This document shows positions 1 through 8,898 of a stretch of DNA of 64,000 nt, one piece after another. Numbering within the stretch: position 1 is the stretch's first letter; each line of letters opens with the position of its first letter. A model generated the notes under the pieces. The model saw only the letters and a list, made by a program, of their open reading frames with translations, made no database searches and was not told the DNA's origin. Source of the DNA: Aeromonas hydrophila subsp. hydrophila ATCC 7966 (GTDB lineage Bacteria; Pseudomonadota; Gammaproteobacteria; Enterobacterales; Aeromonadaceae); the NCBI RefSeq assembly GCF_000014805.1, contig NC_008570.1, positions 1,493,001 through 1,557,000 of the forward strand. Direction: 5' to 3'. The translations under genes were made by a program, and so were the position numbers.

Positions 1-846
1 TTCATGGGGGAGGGCAACGATCAGGCCTTCATCTTCGGGGAAGAGGGCATAGTGGAAGGGGGGGCCGGTCAGGATTATCTGGTGACCTCCGGCAACTACA
101 ACCAGATAGATGCTGGCTCGGATCAGGACTTCACGGTGACCATAGGCCATCACAACCAGATCCGGCTCGGAGAAGGCGACGACTTTGCCATGGTGTTTGG
201 CAATCACAACCGTCTGCTGGCCGAACATGGCAACAACCAGGTCAAGCTGATGGGCTATCACGCCACCATTCGGGGCGGTGACGGCCAGGATCGGTTGATC
301 GCCGATCAGGTCGCCAAGTTCAGCCAGCTCGATGGCGGCGCCGGTGATGACCTGCTGGTGCTGGGCGGTTACCAGAACCAGTTCAGCGGTGGCACCGGCG
401 TCGACAGCTTCGTGTTCAGTGGCGCCGTGATAAAGAACCTGGTGCAGGACATCGGCAAGGAGGACTTCATCGTCTTCAACGACGTCAGCTGGCGGGATCT
501 CTGGTTCAAGCGCAGCGGCTACGATCTGCAACTGCTGGTCAACCGTCACACCGACGGTACCAGCGAGCAGGGCAAGTTCGAGCAGCTGGGCAGTGCCACC
601 TTCAGCAACTACTTCGCCGACAACCGGGCCCAGCTGGTGATCGGGCTTGGCGAGCAGCAGGCTGATGGCGAGCGCAGCTACAGCGCGCTCTCCCATCAGG
701 CGGTGGACAAGCTGATCCAGGCCATGAGCAGCTTCGCCCCCGAAGCGGGCGACATGGGTCTGCTCAACCGGCTCGACAGCCAGGCCAACAGCCTGGTGCA
801 GTCGGCCTGGGGTGATGTGATCCAGGGCAAGGGCCGGGTCGCCTGA
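1..846 (+). CDS. rtxA: C-terminal end of a MARTX/RTX toxin (5' truncated by window)
   Basis: The reading frame is open from the first base and ends at TGA 844-846, so only the last 281 residues are visible. The first ~130 residues are a run of glycine/aspartate-rich repeats of about 18-20 residues (GGAGQDY, GEGDDF, GGDGQDR, GGAGDDL) with GxxNxI turns, typical of the calcium-binding repeats at the C-terminus of multifunctional-autoprocessing RTX toxins. A non-repeat tail follows, including a conserved-looking segment VDKLIQAMSSFAPEAG, as I recall from Vibrio and Aeromonas RtxA ends. These repeats serve type I secretion and membrane engagement, while effector domains lie upstream and are outside the window. 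A strong terminator follows directly, so this is the end of its transcript. A different large RTX adhesin is possible but less likely. Confidence 0.8.
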   Translation, partial: FMGEGNDQAFIFGEEGIVEGGAGQDYLVTSGNYNQIDAGSDQDFTVTIGHHNQIRLGEGDDFAMVFGNHNRLLAEHGNNQVKLMGYHATIRGGDGQDRLIADQVAKFSQLDGGAGDDLLVLGGYQNQFSGGTGVDSFVFSGAVIKNLVQDIGKEDFIVFNDVSWRDLWFKRSGYDLQLLVNRHTDGTSEQGKFEQLGSATFSNYFADNRAQLVIGLGEQQADGERSYSALSHQAVDKLIQAMSSFAPEAGDMGLLNRLDSQANSLVQSAWGDVIQGKGRVA

Positions 847-872
847 GCGACCTGACTCCCATCCCGTTAGGT

Positions 873-902
873 AAAAACCTGCTCTTCGGAGCAGGTTTTT
901 TT
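873..902 (+). terminator. Rho-independent terminator after rtxA
   Basis: A perfect 12-bp stem (873-884 with 889-900) closes a TTCG tetraloop and ends in a run of T. It lies 27 bases after the rtxA stop codon. The A-tract on the left arm means it could work in both directions. Confidence 0.93.
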
Positions 903-1200
903 ATGGCAAGAGGGTGGGGGTGAATCGCTTTGCCTGCATGATGGCGGGAACACGCCTCCTGGCTCCCTCGCGCAACCAGCGCATTCTGCCAATGGCTGGG
1001 GCTGCACCTGCCTTTTCAGGCATGGCCAGCTTCCGCTCTCCGGCTGGTTATGATATCCATTCGGTAACCTAGTCTGGGGCAGACGAGTCCTGGAGACTCG
1101 CTGCCGCCGAGGCTGACGTCCGCTGGAGCGACCCTGGGTTTCGCCTCGCCCTGTTCATCCCTCCCCTGCTGGTCAGGGGTCATAGGCAAAAGAGGATTTT
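903..1200. other. Intergenic stretch between rtxA terminator and GNAT gene
   Basis: About 300 bases without a credible gene. The only structure I see is an imperfect hairpin at 1077-1104 (GGCA and CGAGTC arms, CTGGA loop) followed by GC-rich sequence up to the acetyltransferase start. It could be a structured 5' leader of that gene. I could not match it to a riboswitch class. Confidence 0.4.
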
Positions 1201-1695
1201 ATGGAGCTGTTGTTACTGGCGGATGCGCCCTCTGCCGCAGGCGTGGTTGCCTCATGGTATTTTGACGAATGGTGCCGCGACACTGGTCGCTGCACGCAAG
1301 AGCAGGTACTGGCCAAGGTCACGGCGGCCACCCAGGTCGACCGGGCTCCGCTGATGGTACTGGCCCGCCTGGCCGGTGAATGGGTGGGGGCTGCCGAGCT
1401 CAAGATCCGCGAAATGGCGATGTTTCCCGAGTACGAGCATTGGTTGGGTGGGGTCTATGTGGTTGAAAAAGCGCGCGGGCAGGGGGTCGCTTCCTTGCTG
1501 GTAACAGAGATCCTCAGCCGTGCTCGCCGGGCGGGGATCAGCAAGCTGTACTTGCAAACCGAGAACCTGACCGGTGGCGTTTATTGCCGTCATGGTTTCA
1601 AGGCCCTTGAGGAGGTCCATTATAAAGGCCTTCATGTGCTGGTGATGGTGGCGGATACCGGCGTCCCGTCCTCGTCAGAAAAGGTGGTCCAGTGA
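1201..1695 (+). CDS. GNAT family N-acetyltransferase
   Basis: 164 residues, the usual length of a single-domain GNAT enzyme that moves acetyl from acetyl-CoA to an amine. The acetyl-CoA pyrophosphate loop is visible as VEKARGQGVASLLV (about residues 84-97), after the beta-strand GGVYVV. The C-terminal half has the usual LYLQTEN strand and the YCRHGFKALEE helix-strand. An AAAGAGGA-like ribosome site precedes the ATG. The gene stands alone between two terminators, and the substrate cannot be told. It converges on rimO. Confidence 0.85.
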   Translation: MELLLLADAPSAAGVVASWYFDEWCRDTGRCTQEQVLAKVTAATQVDRAPLMVLARLAGEWVGAAELKIREMAMFPEYEHWLGGVYVVEKARGQGVASLLVTEILSRARRAGISKLYLQTENLTGGVYCRHGFKALEEVHYKGLHVLVMVADTGVPSSSEKVVQ

Positions 1696-1742
1696 TGCTT
1701 GATACTGCTGTTCTGCCGGTATAGCCAGTTCGCGCAATCAAT

Positions 1743-1777
1743 AAAAAAGCCAGTCAGGGTCACTGACTGGCTTTTTT
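1743..1777. terminator. Bidirectional terminator between GNAT gene and rimO
   Basis: A 14-bp stem of A6-GCCAGTCA (1743-1756) with TGACTGGC-T6 (1764-1777). T-runs on both strands let it end both the plus-strand acetyltransferase and the minus-strand rimO transcripts. Confidence 0.93.
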
Positions 1778-1795
1778 GTTGGCGCTTGCCGGGGA

Positions 1796-3124
1796 TCAGT
1801 CGATGAGGCTGGCCCACAGGTCGTACTCGTCCGCTTCATCGATGCGGACCTTGACCATGTCGCCGGGCTTGAGGCCGGTCTCACCGTTCAGATAGACCAG
1901 GCCGTCGATTTCGGGGGCATCGGCGGCGGAGCGGCCAGTGGCACCCTCTTCGTCCACCTCGTCGATCAGTACCAGCATCTCCTTGCCGACCTTGCGGGCG
2001 AGCTTGCGGATGGAGACCTGCTGCTGCAGCTCCATGAAGCGCTGGAAGCGCTCTTCCTGCACCTCTTCCGGCACCGGATCCGGCAGCTCGTTGGCCTTGG
2101 CCCCTTCGACCGGGCTGTATTTGAAGCAGCCGACCCGATCCAGCTCCGCCTTGTCGATGAAGTCCAGCAGCATCTGGAACTCTTCTTCGGTTTCGCCGGG
2201 GAAGCCGACGATGAAGGTGGAGCGCAGGGTGATCTCGGGGCAGATCTCGCGCCACTTCTGGATCCGCTCCAGGGTGCGCTCGACGGTGCCCGGGCGCTTC
2301 ATCAGCTTGAGGATGCGCGGGCTGGCGTGTTGCAGCGGGATGTCGAGGTAGGGCAGTACCTTGCCGTCGCGCATCAGCGGGATGACGTCATCCACGTGCG
2401 GGTACGGGTAGACATAGTGCAGGCGCACCCACATGCCGAGCTTGGCCAGCTCTTCGCACAGGGCCACCATGCTGGTCTTGACCGGCATGCCGTCGTAGAA
2501 ACCGGTGCGGTGCTTGACGTCCACGCCGTAGGCGGAGGTGTCCTGGGAGATCACCAGGATCTCCTTCACGCCGGCCTCTTTCAGGCGCTTGGCTTCGGCC
2601 AATACCTCGCCGATGGGGCGGCTCACCAGATCCCCGCGCATGGAGGGGATGATGCAGAAGGTGCAGCGGTGGTTGCAGCCTTCGGAAATCTTCAGATAGG
2701 CGTAGTGGCGGGGGGTCAGCTTGACGCCCTGGGCCGGCACCAGGCTGGTGAAGGGGTTGTGGGTCGGCTTCTCGACATATTTGTGCACGTGGCCCAGCAC
2801 CTCTTCATAGGCGTGGGGACCGGTGATCTCGAGCACCTTGGGGTGGATCTCGCGGATCTGGTTCTCTTTGGCGCCGAGGCAGCCGGTGACGATCACCTTG
2901 CCGTTTTCGGCCAGGGCCTCGCCGATGGCTTCCAAGGACTCCTGTACTGCGCTGTCGATGAAGCCGCAGGTGTTGACCACCACCACTTCCGCATCGTCAT
3001 AGCTGGGCACCACGTCGTACCCTTCGGTACGCAGCTGGGTCAGGATGCGCTCGGAATCGACCAGATTTTTGGGGCAACCCAAGGAGACGAATCCTACTTT
3101 GGGGGCCTGTTTTGTGTTGGACAT
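1796..3124 (-). CDS. rimO: Ribosomal protein uS12 methylthiotransferase RimO
   Basis: Radical-SAM enzyme that adds a methylthio group to the conserved aspartate of ribosomal protein S12. 442 residues, against 441 in E. coli. The N-terminal MTTase domain carries three cluster cysteines (VSLGCPKN at residue 17, [16 protein letters not shown]). The radical-SAM CX3CX2C cluster is in [16 protein letters not shown] at about residue 148. A C-terminal TRAM-like domain ([10 protein letters not shown] through [13 protein letters not shown]) binds the substrate. It is transcribed alone, converging on the acetyltransferase and divergent from the HD-GYP gene. Confidence 0.96.
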   Translation of the reverse strand: MSNTKQAPKVGFVSLGCPKNLVDSERILTQLRTEGYDVVPSYDDAEVVVVNTCGFIDSAVQESLEAIGEALAENGKVIVTGCLGAKENQIREIHPKVLEITGPHAYEEVLGHVHKYVEKPTHNPFTSLVPAQGVKLTPRHYAYLKISEGCNHRCTFCIIPSMRGDLVSRPIGEVLAEAKRLKEAGVKEILVISQDTSAYGVDVKHRTGFYDGMPVKTSMVALCEELAKLGMWVRLHYVYPYPHVDDVIPLMRDGKVLPYLDIPLQHASPRILKLMKRPGTVERTLERIQKWREICPEITLRSTFIVGFPGETEEEFQMLLDFIDKAELDRVGCFKYSPVEGAKANELPDPVPEEVQEERFQRFMELQQQVSIRKLARKVGKEMLVLIDEVDEEGATGRSAADAPEIDGLVYLNGETGLKPGDMVKVRIDEADEYDLWASLID

Positions 3125-3313
3125 CGCTCAATCACTCTTAGGTGGCTCTAGTTTTAGGGCGCGGATTTTACCGGAATGGCTAACCAAAAACTATACAGCC
3201 GGCACGGCGGAATCGAACAATATCTCCGGCGAGGCAGGATTGTGCCAAGGCAGGTCCGTTTTGAGCCGATACGGGCCGATGGCGGCCCCCTTGCCCCGTC
3301 AGTTCGCTGGCTG

Positions 3314-3329
3314 TTGAGTTTCAACTCAA
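3314..3329. promoter_or_regulatory. Perfect palindrome, operator candidate upstream of HD-GYP gene
   Basis: TTGAGTT-TC-AACTCAA is a perfect 7-bp inverted repeat with a 2-base centre. It ends two bases before the likely -35 element at 3332-3337, a position suited to an activator or repressor. I do not recognise the binding protein. Confidence 0.5.
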
Positions 3330-3331
3330 TT

Positions 3332-3361
3332 TTGCGAGAGCGGGAAGACGGGTGTCACTAT
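3332..3361 (+). promoter_or_regulatory. Putative sigma-70 promoter of the HD-GYP gene
   Basis: TTGCGA (3332-3337) and CACTAT (3356-3361) are separated by 18 bases. Transcription would begin near 3368, giving a short leader before the ribosome site AAGGAAGGA at 3382-3390. Confidence 0.45.
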
Positions 3362-3394
3362 ACTCCCTGCAGGCAGACTGGAAGGAAGGACGGG

Positions 3395-4486
3395 ATGGAC
3401 AGCTCATTTGGCGAGAGAATGCAGAACGTGCACGCCACGCTCAGGCAGCGGTTTGACAAGTTGAGCCGGGTGGCCATCGCAATTTATGACCAGCACACGG
3501 ACAGGCTCAAGACCTTTGCCCACAGCACCGAGGGAAGTTCCCCGCTGGTGCAGTACGAGGTCAAGCTGAGCGATGTCCCCTCTCTACGCTATCTGGCCGA
3601 ACACCGGCAAGCAAGGGTGCTCGACACGCTGGATTCGCTGCTGAGCTCCCCCTCCGAGCACAGCCGCAAGCTGCTGGCGGCCGGTTATGAATCCAGCTAC
3701 ACCGAACCGCTGTTGTTCAACAGCAAACTGTTCGGTTTTCTGTTTTGCGATGCCAGGGAGCCTGGCTACTTCGACCCCGCCATCCGCGGCGAACTGGCGG
3801 CGTACGCCCAGATCCTGGCGGCCATCATCGCAGTGGAGTTTTTCTCGATTCAGACCCTGAGCGGCGCGCTCACCACGGCGCGGGAGTTCAGCCGCTACCG
3901 GGATGAAGAGACCGCCAATCACCTGCACCGGATGTCGGCCTATTCACGGCTCATCGCCCGCGCCGTGGCCACCCGTTATCCCTTGAGCGACGAGGAGGTG
4001 GAGTTCATCTATCTCTTCTCCGAGCTGCACGACATCGGCAAGATTGCGGTGCCCGACGCCATCTTGCTCAAACCCGGCAAGCTGACGCCAGAGGAGTACG
4101 GGGTGATGAAGATCCACCCGCTCAAGGGGCGGGAGATGATCGCCCTGATGATCAGCGAGTTTGGCCTCGACGGCATCCATCACACCGACATGCTCAAGAA
4201 CATCATCGCCTATCACCACGAGCGCTTCGACGGGCAGGGCTATCCGGAGGGGCTGGCGGGGGAGGCAATCCCGCTGGAGGCCCGCATTGTCGCGGTGGCT
4301 GACGTGTTCGATGCGCTCACCAGCGAGCGACCCTACAAGCAGGCCTGGACGTTCGAAGCGGCCTTTGCCTACCTCGAAACCCACGCCGGCAGCCAGTTCG
4401 ACCCCGTCTGCGTCGCCGCGGCGCTGTGCAACAAGGAGGCGTTTCGCGCCATCCATCAGCAATACCGAGAGCCCGCCGCCAGCTAG
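3395..4486 (+). CDS. GAF-like/HD-GYP cyclic di-GMP phosphodiesterase
   Basis: 363 residues. The N-terminal ~150 residues resemble a GAF-type sensor (VAIAIYDQHTDRLKTF, then LLFNSKLFGFLFCDA). The C-terminal half is an HD-GYP domain with the metal-binding HD in ELHDIGKIAVPD and the signature HHERFDGQGYPEGL, both intact, so cyclic di-GMP hydrolysis is expected. The frame stays open back to 3176, but I place the start at ATG 3395 because AAGGAAGGA lies just before it and a promoter sits at 3332-3361. The gene is next to the polar flagellar cluster, where lowering cyclic di-GMP would favour swimming; this role is inferred from position only. Confidence 0.85.
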   Translation: MDSSFGERMQNVHATLRQRFDKLSRVAIAIYDQHTDRLKTFAHSTEGSSPLVQYEVKLSDVPSLRYLAEHRQARVLDTLDSLLSSPSEHSRKLLAAGYESSYTEPLLFNSKLFGFLFCDAREPGYFDPAIRGELAAYAQILAAIIAVEFFSIQTLSGALTTAREFSRYRDEETANHLHRMSAYSRLIARAVATRYPLSDEEVEFIYLFSELHDIGKIAVPDAILLKPGKLTPEEYGVMKIHPLKGREMIALMISEFGLDGIHHTDMLKNIIAYHHERFDGQGYPEGLAGEAIPLEARIVAVADVFDALTSERPYKQAWTFEAAFAYLETHAGSQFDPVCVAAALCNKEAFRAIHQQYREPAAS

Positions 4487-4495
4487 GCGGCGGGC
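4471..4495. terminator. GC-rich hairpin across the HD-GYP stop codon
   Basis: A perfect 10-bp stem (GCCCGCCGCC with GGCGGCGGGC) has the stop codon TAG at the end of its 5-base loop region. No T-run follows, so it may slow RNA decay rather than act as a true intrinsic terminator. Confidence 0.5.
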
Positions 4496-4714
4496 CTGGT
4501 GTCATGACTTGCCTTACCTCGTTTTGCCCTGTTGCGACTCTGCCCGAGATAGCGTGAGAGCTGCGGCGGGCTTTGCCCCGTCGAGGTCGCCAATCGGATG
4601 GAGCCCATCATGACGAGCGTCACTGATTGACCCGCTTCGTGCCCTTGGGCTTATCCGGCTTAGGCCAGATCTGCTACTGTGACCATCAACTCATCACAAA
4701 GGGTGGAGCACAGC

Positions 4715-5491
4715 ATGAAGATTCGATTCCTGGTGATAGCAACGACCATGGCGCTGGCGTCGGCCCCCAGCCTGGCTGACTGGGCCAAGGTGAAGGCGGC
4801 CGCGAGCGAGCTCGGCAGCGCGGTGAGCGACACCAGCAAGGAGGCGTGGCAGAGCGTCACCGACTTCTCCAAGGCGACCTGGGCATCGGTTTCCCAGTGG
4901 GGTTCGGAGGCGTTCAACACCGCCGGCGCCTGGACCGACAAGAGCGTGGCGACCGGCAAGGAGTGGCTGACGGTGGCCGACAAGAAGCTCGACGAGATGC
5001 TCGAACCCAAGACGGCCGACGAGGCGCGCCTTGCCCTCGATACCATGGCTGACACCGCCCTGGTACGGCTGTTCAACCAGCAACCCTCGGCCAAGCTGTT
5101 GTTTGACAAGGCTTATGGCTATGCGGTGTTCGACTCGCGCAAGTTTTCCCTGATGCTGCACACCAACCAGGGGGCCGGGGTGGCGGTCAATCGTACCAGC
5201 GGCAAGCACACCTACATGAAGATGTTCGGTGCCGGGCTCGCGGCCGGGCTCGGTGGCAAGTTCTACCAGCAGGTGATCCTGTTTGAAGACAAGGCCAGGT
5301 TCGATGCCTTCGTGAGCCAAGGCTGGGAGGCCACCTCCGAGATGGGGGCCGTGGCGGGCAAGGAGAGCGCCGAGCTCAGCGCCAAGTACAACGGCGGCAT
5401 GGCCATCTACCAGATCGGCGAGAAAGGCTTGCTGCTCGATGCCAACATCTCTGGCTCCAAATATTGGGTGGACAAGGATCTAACCCGCTAG
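4715..5491 (+). CDS. Secreted lipid-binding Ysc84/SYLF-domain protein
   Basis: 258 residues from ATG 4715, chosen because GGTGGAG precedes it and because the protein then begins with a clean signal peptide (MKIRFLVIATTMALASAPSLA-DW). An amphipathic alanine- and tryptophan-rich helical part (residues ~20-105) is followed by a SYLF/Ysc84 domain: KLLFDKAYGYAVFDS, GAGVAVNRTSGKHTYMKMFG, GAVAGKESAELS, MAIYQIGEKGLLLDANISG. SYLF domains bind phospholipids; in bacteria these are periplasmic or envelope proteins of unclear role. The gene stands alone before the flagellar cluster. Confidence 0.8.
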   Translation: MKIRFLVIATTMALASAPSLADWAKVKAAASELGSAVSDTSKEAWQSVTDFSKATWASVSQWGSEAFNTAGAWTDKSVATGKEWLTVADKKLDEMLEPKTADEARLALDTMADTALVRLFNQQPSAKLLFDKAYGYAVFDSRKFSLMLHTNQGAGVAVNRTSGKHTYMKMFGAGLAAGLGGKFYQQVILFEDKARFDAFVSQGWEATSEMGAVAGKESAELSAKYNGGMAIYQIGEKGLLLDANISGSKYWVDKDLTR

Positions 5492-5636
5492 TCACCCGCT
5501 TTCCGGCCTGTTCCGTCGGCCCGCATCTTGCTGGCTGACGGGAAGGCCGTCACTTGGCAAATAATCTGCCCTCGTATCGCCTGTTACGGGCTGCTTACCC
5601 CCTCTCATCCCGCTTGCCTTGTGGTTTTCTACTTGT

Positions 5637-5652
5637 TGGCACCCTAATTGCT
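5637..5652 (+). promoter_or_regulatory. Sigma-54 promoter of the fliE operon
   Basis: TGGCAC-CCTAA-TTGCT has GG at 5638-5639 and GC at 5650-5651 with the required 10-base gap, a near-perfect match to the RpoN consensus. Transcription would start near 5662, about 30 bases before fliE. In Vibrio and Aeromonas polar systems such promoters are activated by FlrA or FlrC, neither of which is in this window. Confidence 0.9.
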
Positions 5653-5692
5653 TACACCCTGACAGCGTCAATGATCTGTCTGGGGATGGAAT

Positions 5693-6010
5693 ATGGAAAT
5701 TAGTGCAAGCAGCCTGATGCAAGAGATGCAGGCACTCAAGGTCGAAGCCGGCGCCACGCCGCTGACCCAGCCCGGCCGCCAGGTCACGTCCGACTTTGGC
5801 CAGTTGCTGCAACAGGCCCTTGGCAACGTCAACGAGTTGCAGGGTGCCGCCAACGATCTGCGTACCCGTTTCGACATGGGCGACAACTCGGTCGACTTGT
5901 CCCAGGTGATGATCGCCGGGCAGAAATCCTCCATCGCCTTCGAGGCGACGGTGCAGGTACGCAACAAGATGGTCGATGCCTACAAGACCATCATGAACAT
6001 GCCGGTATAA
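5693..6010 (+). CDS. fliE: Flagellar hook-basal body protein FliE
   Basis: 105 residues, the usual FliE length. FliE joins the MS ring to the proximal rod and is among the first proteins exported. The conserved C-terminal region is present (FGQLLQQALGNVNELQ, VDLSQVMIAGQKSSIAFEA, VRNKMVDAYKTIMNMPV). It is the first gene after the sigma-54 promoter at 5637-5652 and heads the fliE-flhB run. Confidence 0.97.
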   Translation: MEISASSLMQEMQALKVEAGATPLTQPGRQVTSDFGQLLQQALGNVNELQGAANDLRTRFDMGDNSVDLSQVMIAGQKSSIAFEATVQVRNKMVDAYKTIMNMPV

Positions 6011-6067
6011 GCGCGCTCACCATGGCAACTGAACATCATGAACATGTCAGCAATAAGGACATAAATC

Positions 6068-7780
6068 GTGGCTAATGACCAAAACGGCGAACTGCTGATG
6101 AACGATGAGGGGAGTGCCGCCCTCGATGAGAATGAGCAGAAGAGTTCAGCACTCGGCTTTCTGTCCAACACGGATGTGCTGCGTCAGATCACCCTGATCC
6201 TGGGGTTGGCCATCTGTCTGGCGATCGCCGTTTTCATCCTGCTGTGGGGCAAGGAGCCGGACATGCGGCCCCTTGGCACCTACACCACCCAGGAGCTGGT
6301 CAAGACCCTCGACTACCTCGATCAGCAGAAGATCCCCTATCAGGTGGATGGCAAGAGCGTGCTGGTCAGTGCCGAGAACTACTCCAGCATCCGGCTGGCG
6401 CTGACCCGTGCCGGCCTGGCCAACGCCACCGACACCACCAGTGACGGGGAAGACATCCTGCTCAAGGACTCCAGCTTTGGCGTCAGCCAGCGCATGGAGA
6501 GCGAGCGTCTCAAGCTGAGCCGCGAGCGCCAGCTGGCCAGCGCCATCGAGCAGTTCCAGAACGTGGCCAAGGCCCAGGTGCTGCTGGCCATCCCGAAAGA
6601 CAACGTGTTTGCCCGCAACGAACGCAAACCCAGCGCGACTGTGGTGCTGAGCCTCAAGGGCAATGCCCTCGGCCAGGGTGAAGTAGACTCCATCGTCGAC
6701 ATGGTCGCCTCCGCCGTGCACGGTCTGGAGCCGACTCGCGTCACCGTGACCGACCAGAACGGCCGCCTGCTCAACTCGGGCTCCCAGGATCCCGTCTCTG
6801 CCCAGACTCGCAAGGAGTTTGCGATGCAGCAGAAGCAGGAGCTGGAATACAAACAAAAAATTGACGCCATCCTGATCCCGGTGCTCGGCGCCGACAATTA
6901 TACGGCGGAGGTCGATCTCTCCCTCGACTTCTCCCAGCAGGAGCAGACCCGCAAGACCTACAACCCGGACTTGCCGGCGGTGCGCTCCGAAATGACCATG
7001 GAAGAGAACAGCGCCAACGGCAGCAACGGTGGCGTGCCCGGCGCCCTCTCCAATCAGCCGCCTGCCGCCTCCAACATTCCGCAGCAGGCGACCGGCCCCA
7101 ATGCCGAAACAACTGCGTCCTCTTCCGGCCGCTCCCGCAAGGAGGCGACCCGCAACTTTGAACTGGATACCACCGTCAGCCATATCCGGCGCCAGATGGG
7201 TGGCATCCGCCGCATGACCGTCTCGGTGGCGGTGGATTACAAGGCGTCTACCGCTGCCGATGGCAAGGTGACCCGCGAGCCCCGTACCCAGCCCGAACTC
7301 GATACCCTGCGCCGTCTGCTGAGCGGTGGCCTTGGCTTTGATGTGACCCGTGGTGATACTCTGGAGGTGGTCGCCATCCCGTTCAACCGGCCCGAGCTCG
7401 AAAGTGTGGCCGAAGCGCCGCTCTACGAACAGCCCTGGTTCTGGCGTGCGGTGCGCATCGCCGCCTCCGTGCTGGTCATCATAGTGTTGATCGTCACCGT
7501 GGTACGGCCCATGCTCAAGCGCCTGCTCTATCCGGATGCCAAGCCGGAAGGGGAACTGGACTTCGACAACCACACCGTCTTGGGTGGGGATGACGAGCTC
7601 AGTCTGCTGGCGGCTCAGGCTGAATCCGAGCCGGTGTTCGGGGTACGTGACGGCCATCTGAAACTGCCGGATCTGCACCGTGACGAAGACTTGCTCAAGG
7701 CGGTACGTGCGCTGGTGGCGAACGAACCGGATCTGGCCGCACAGGTCATTAAAGAATGGGTAGCGAACAAAGATGGCTGA
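6068..7780 (+). CDS. fliF: Flagellar MS-ring protein FliF
   Basis: 570 residues. FliF forms the inner-membrane MS ring that houses the export gate and carries FliG. The first membrane helix is ITLILGLAICLAIAVFILLW (about residues 39-58) and the second is AVRIAASVLVIIVLIVTVV (about residues 461-479), with the ring-building periplasmic domains between them. The C-terminal tail (LAAQVIKEWVANKDG) is the FliG-binding peptide. It starts at GTG 6068 with AAGGA eight bases before. The coding end overlaps fliG by 8 bases. Confidence 0.97.
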   Translation: MANDQNGELLMNDEGSAALDENEQKSSALGFLSNTDVLRQITLILGLAICLAIAVFILLWGKEPDMRPLGTYTTQELVKTLDYLDQQKIPYQVDGKSVLVSAENYSSIRLALTRAGLANATDTTSDGEDILLKDSSFGVSQRMESERLKLSRERQLASAIEQFQNVAKAQVLLAIPKDNVFARNERKPSATVVLSLKGNALGQGEVDSIVDMVASAVHGLEPTRVTVTDQNGRLLNSGSQDPVSAQTRKEFAMQQKQELEYKQKIDAILIPVLGADNYTAEVDLSLDFSQQEQTRKTYNPDLPAVRSEMTMEENSANGSNGGVPGALSNQPPAASNIPQQATGPNAETTASSSGRSRKEATRNFELDTTVSHIRRQMGGIRRMTVSVAVDYKASTAADGKVTREPRTQPELDTLRRLLSGGLGFDVTRGDTLEVVAIPFNRPELESVAEAPLYEQPWFWRAVRIAASVLVIIVLIVTVVRPMLKRLLYPDAKPEGELDFDNHTVLGGDDELSLLAAQAESEPVFGVRDGHLKLPDLHRDEDLLKAVRALVANEPDLAAQVIKEWVANKDG

Positions 7781-8834
7781 CGAAAACAAGACACAGGTCA
7801 CCGGCAATGACATCACCGACAGTCAGCGCCAGATCCTGGATCAGATGAGCGGGATGGAGATGGCGGCGGTATTGATGCTGAGCCTCAACGAAGAGGATGC
7901 CGCCCAGATCTTCCGCCATCTCGAGCCCAAGCAGGTGCAGCGGCTCGGCATGTCGATGGCCTCCATGTCGGATTTCAGTCACGACCGGGTGGCGGCGGTA
8001 CACCGTCAATTCATCGACGACATCCAGAAGTACACCAACATCGGTATCGGCAGCGAAGACTTCGTGCGCAAGGCGCTGGTGGCGGCCCTTGGCGAAGACA
8101 AGGCCAGCAACCTGGTGGACCAGATCATCCTGGGGTCAGGTGCCCGCGGCCTCGACTCGCTCAAGTGGATGGATGCCCGCCAGGTGGCCAGCATCATCCA
8201 GAACGAACACCCGCAGATCCAGACCATCGTCCTCTCCTATCTGGAGCCGGAACAGTCGGCCGAGATCCTGAGCCAGTTCCCGGAACAGGTGCGCCTCGAT
8301 CTGGTGATGCGTATCGCCAACCTGGAAGAGGTGCAACCGGCGGCACTGCAAGAGCTCAACGACATCATGGAGAAACAGTTCGCCGGTGCGGCAGGTGCCC
8401 AGGCAGCCAAGATGGGCGGCCTGAAGGCGGCAGCCAACATCATGAACTACCTCGACACCAACATCGAAGGCCAGCTGATGGACTCCATCCGCGAGTCGGA
8501 CGAGGAGATGAGCCAGCAGATCCAGGATCTGATGTTCGTGTTCGAAAACCTCATCGATGTGGACGATCGCGGCATCCAGACCATGCTGCGAGAAGTGCCG
8601 GGGGATCTGCTGCAACGGGCGCTCAAGGGCTCCGACGATCAGATGCGCGAGAAGGTATTCAAGAACATGTCCAAGCGGGCCGCCGAGATGCTGGCGGACG
8701 ATCTGGAGGCCATGGGGCCGATCCGGGTCTCCGAAGTGGAAGCCGCCCAGAAGGAGATCCTCTCCATCGCCCGCCGTCTGGCGGATGCCGGCGAGATCAT
8801 GCTGGGTGCCGGTGGCGGCGAGGAGTTCCTCTGA
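7773..8834 (+). CDS. fliG: Flagellar motor switch protein FliG
   Basis: 353 residues. FliG sits on the MS ring and makes torque with the stators. The N-terminal FliF-binding domain (QRQILDQMSGMEMAAVLMLSL), the middle domain with the EHPQIQTIVLSYLEPEQSA motif, and the C-terminal charged torque helix (IQTMLREVPGDLLQRALKGS) are all present. The start overlaps the end of fliF, so translation is probably coupled. Confidence 0.97.
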   Translation: MADENKTQVTGNDITDSQRQILDQMSGMEMAAVLMLSLNEEDAAQIFRHLEPKQVQRLGMSMASMSDFSHDRVAAVHRQFIDDIQKYTNIGIGSEDFVRKALVAALGEDKASNLVDQIILGSGARGLDSLKWMDARQVASIIQNEHPQIQTIVLSYLEPEQSAEILSQFPEQVRLDLVMRIANLEEVQPAALQELNDIMEKQFAGAAGAQAAKMGGLKAAANIMNYLDTNIEGQLMDSIRESDEEMSQQIQDLMFVFENLIDVDDRGIQTMLREVPGDLLQRALKGSDDQMREKVFKNMSKRAAEMLADDLEAMGPIRVSEVEAAQKEILSIARRLADAGEIMLGAGGGEEFL

Positions 8835-8898
8835 TGAACGGTCACGTCGGCGTGAATAGCAGACTGGGCAGCATTATGGCGAGGAGTGCGGCAGACAG

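Noticed and set aside
1077..1104. Riboswitch (guanidine, manganese or fluoride class) upstream of the GNAT gene
   Set aside because: I could fold a hairpin but could not match the conserved bases of any class I know, so only a generic structured leader is reported.
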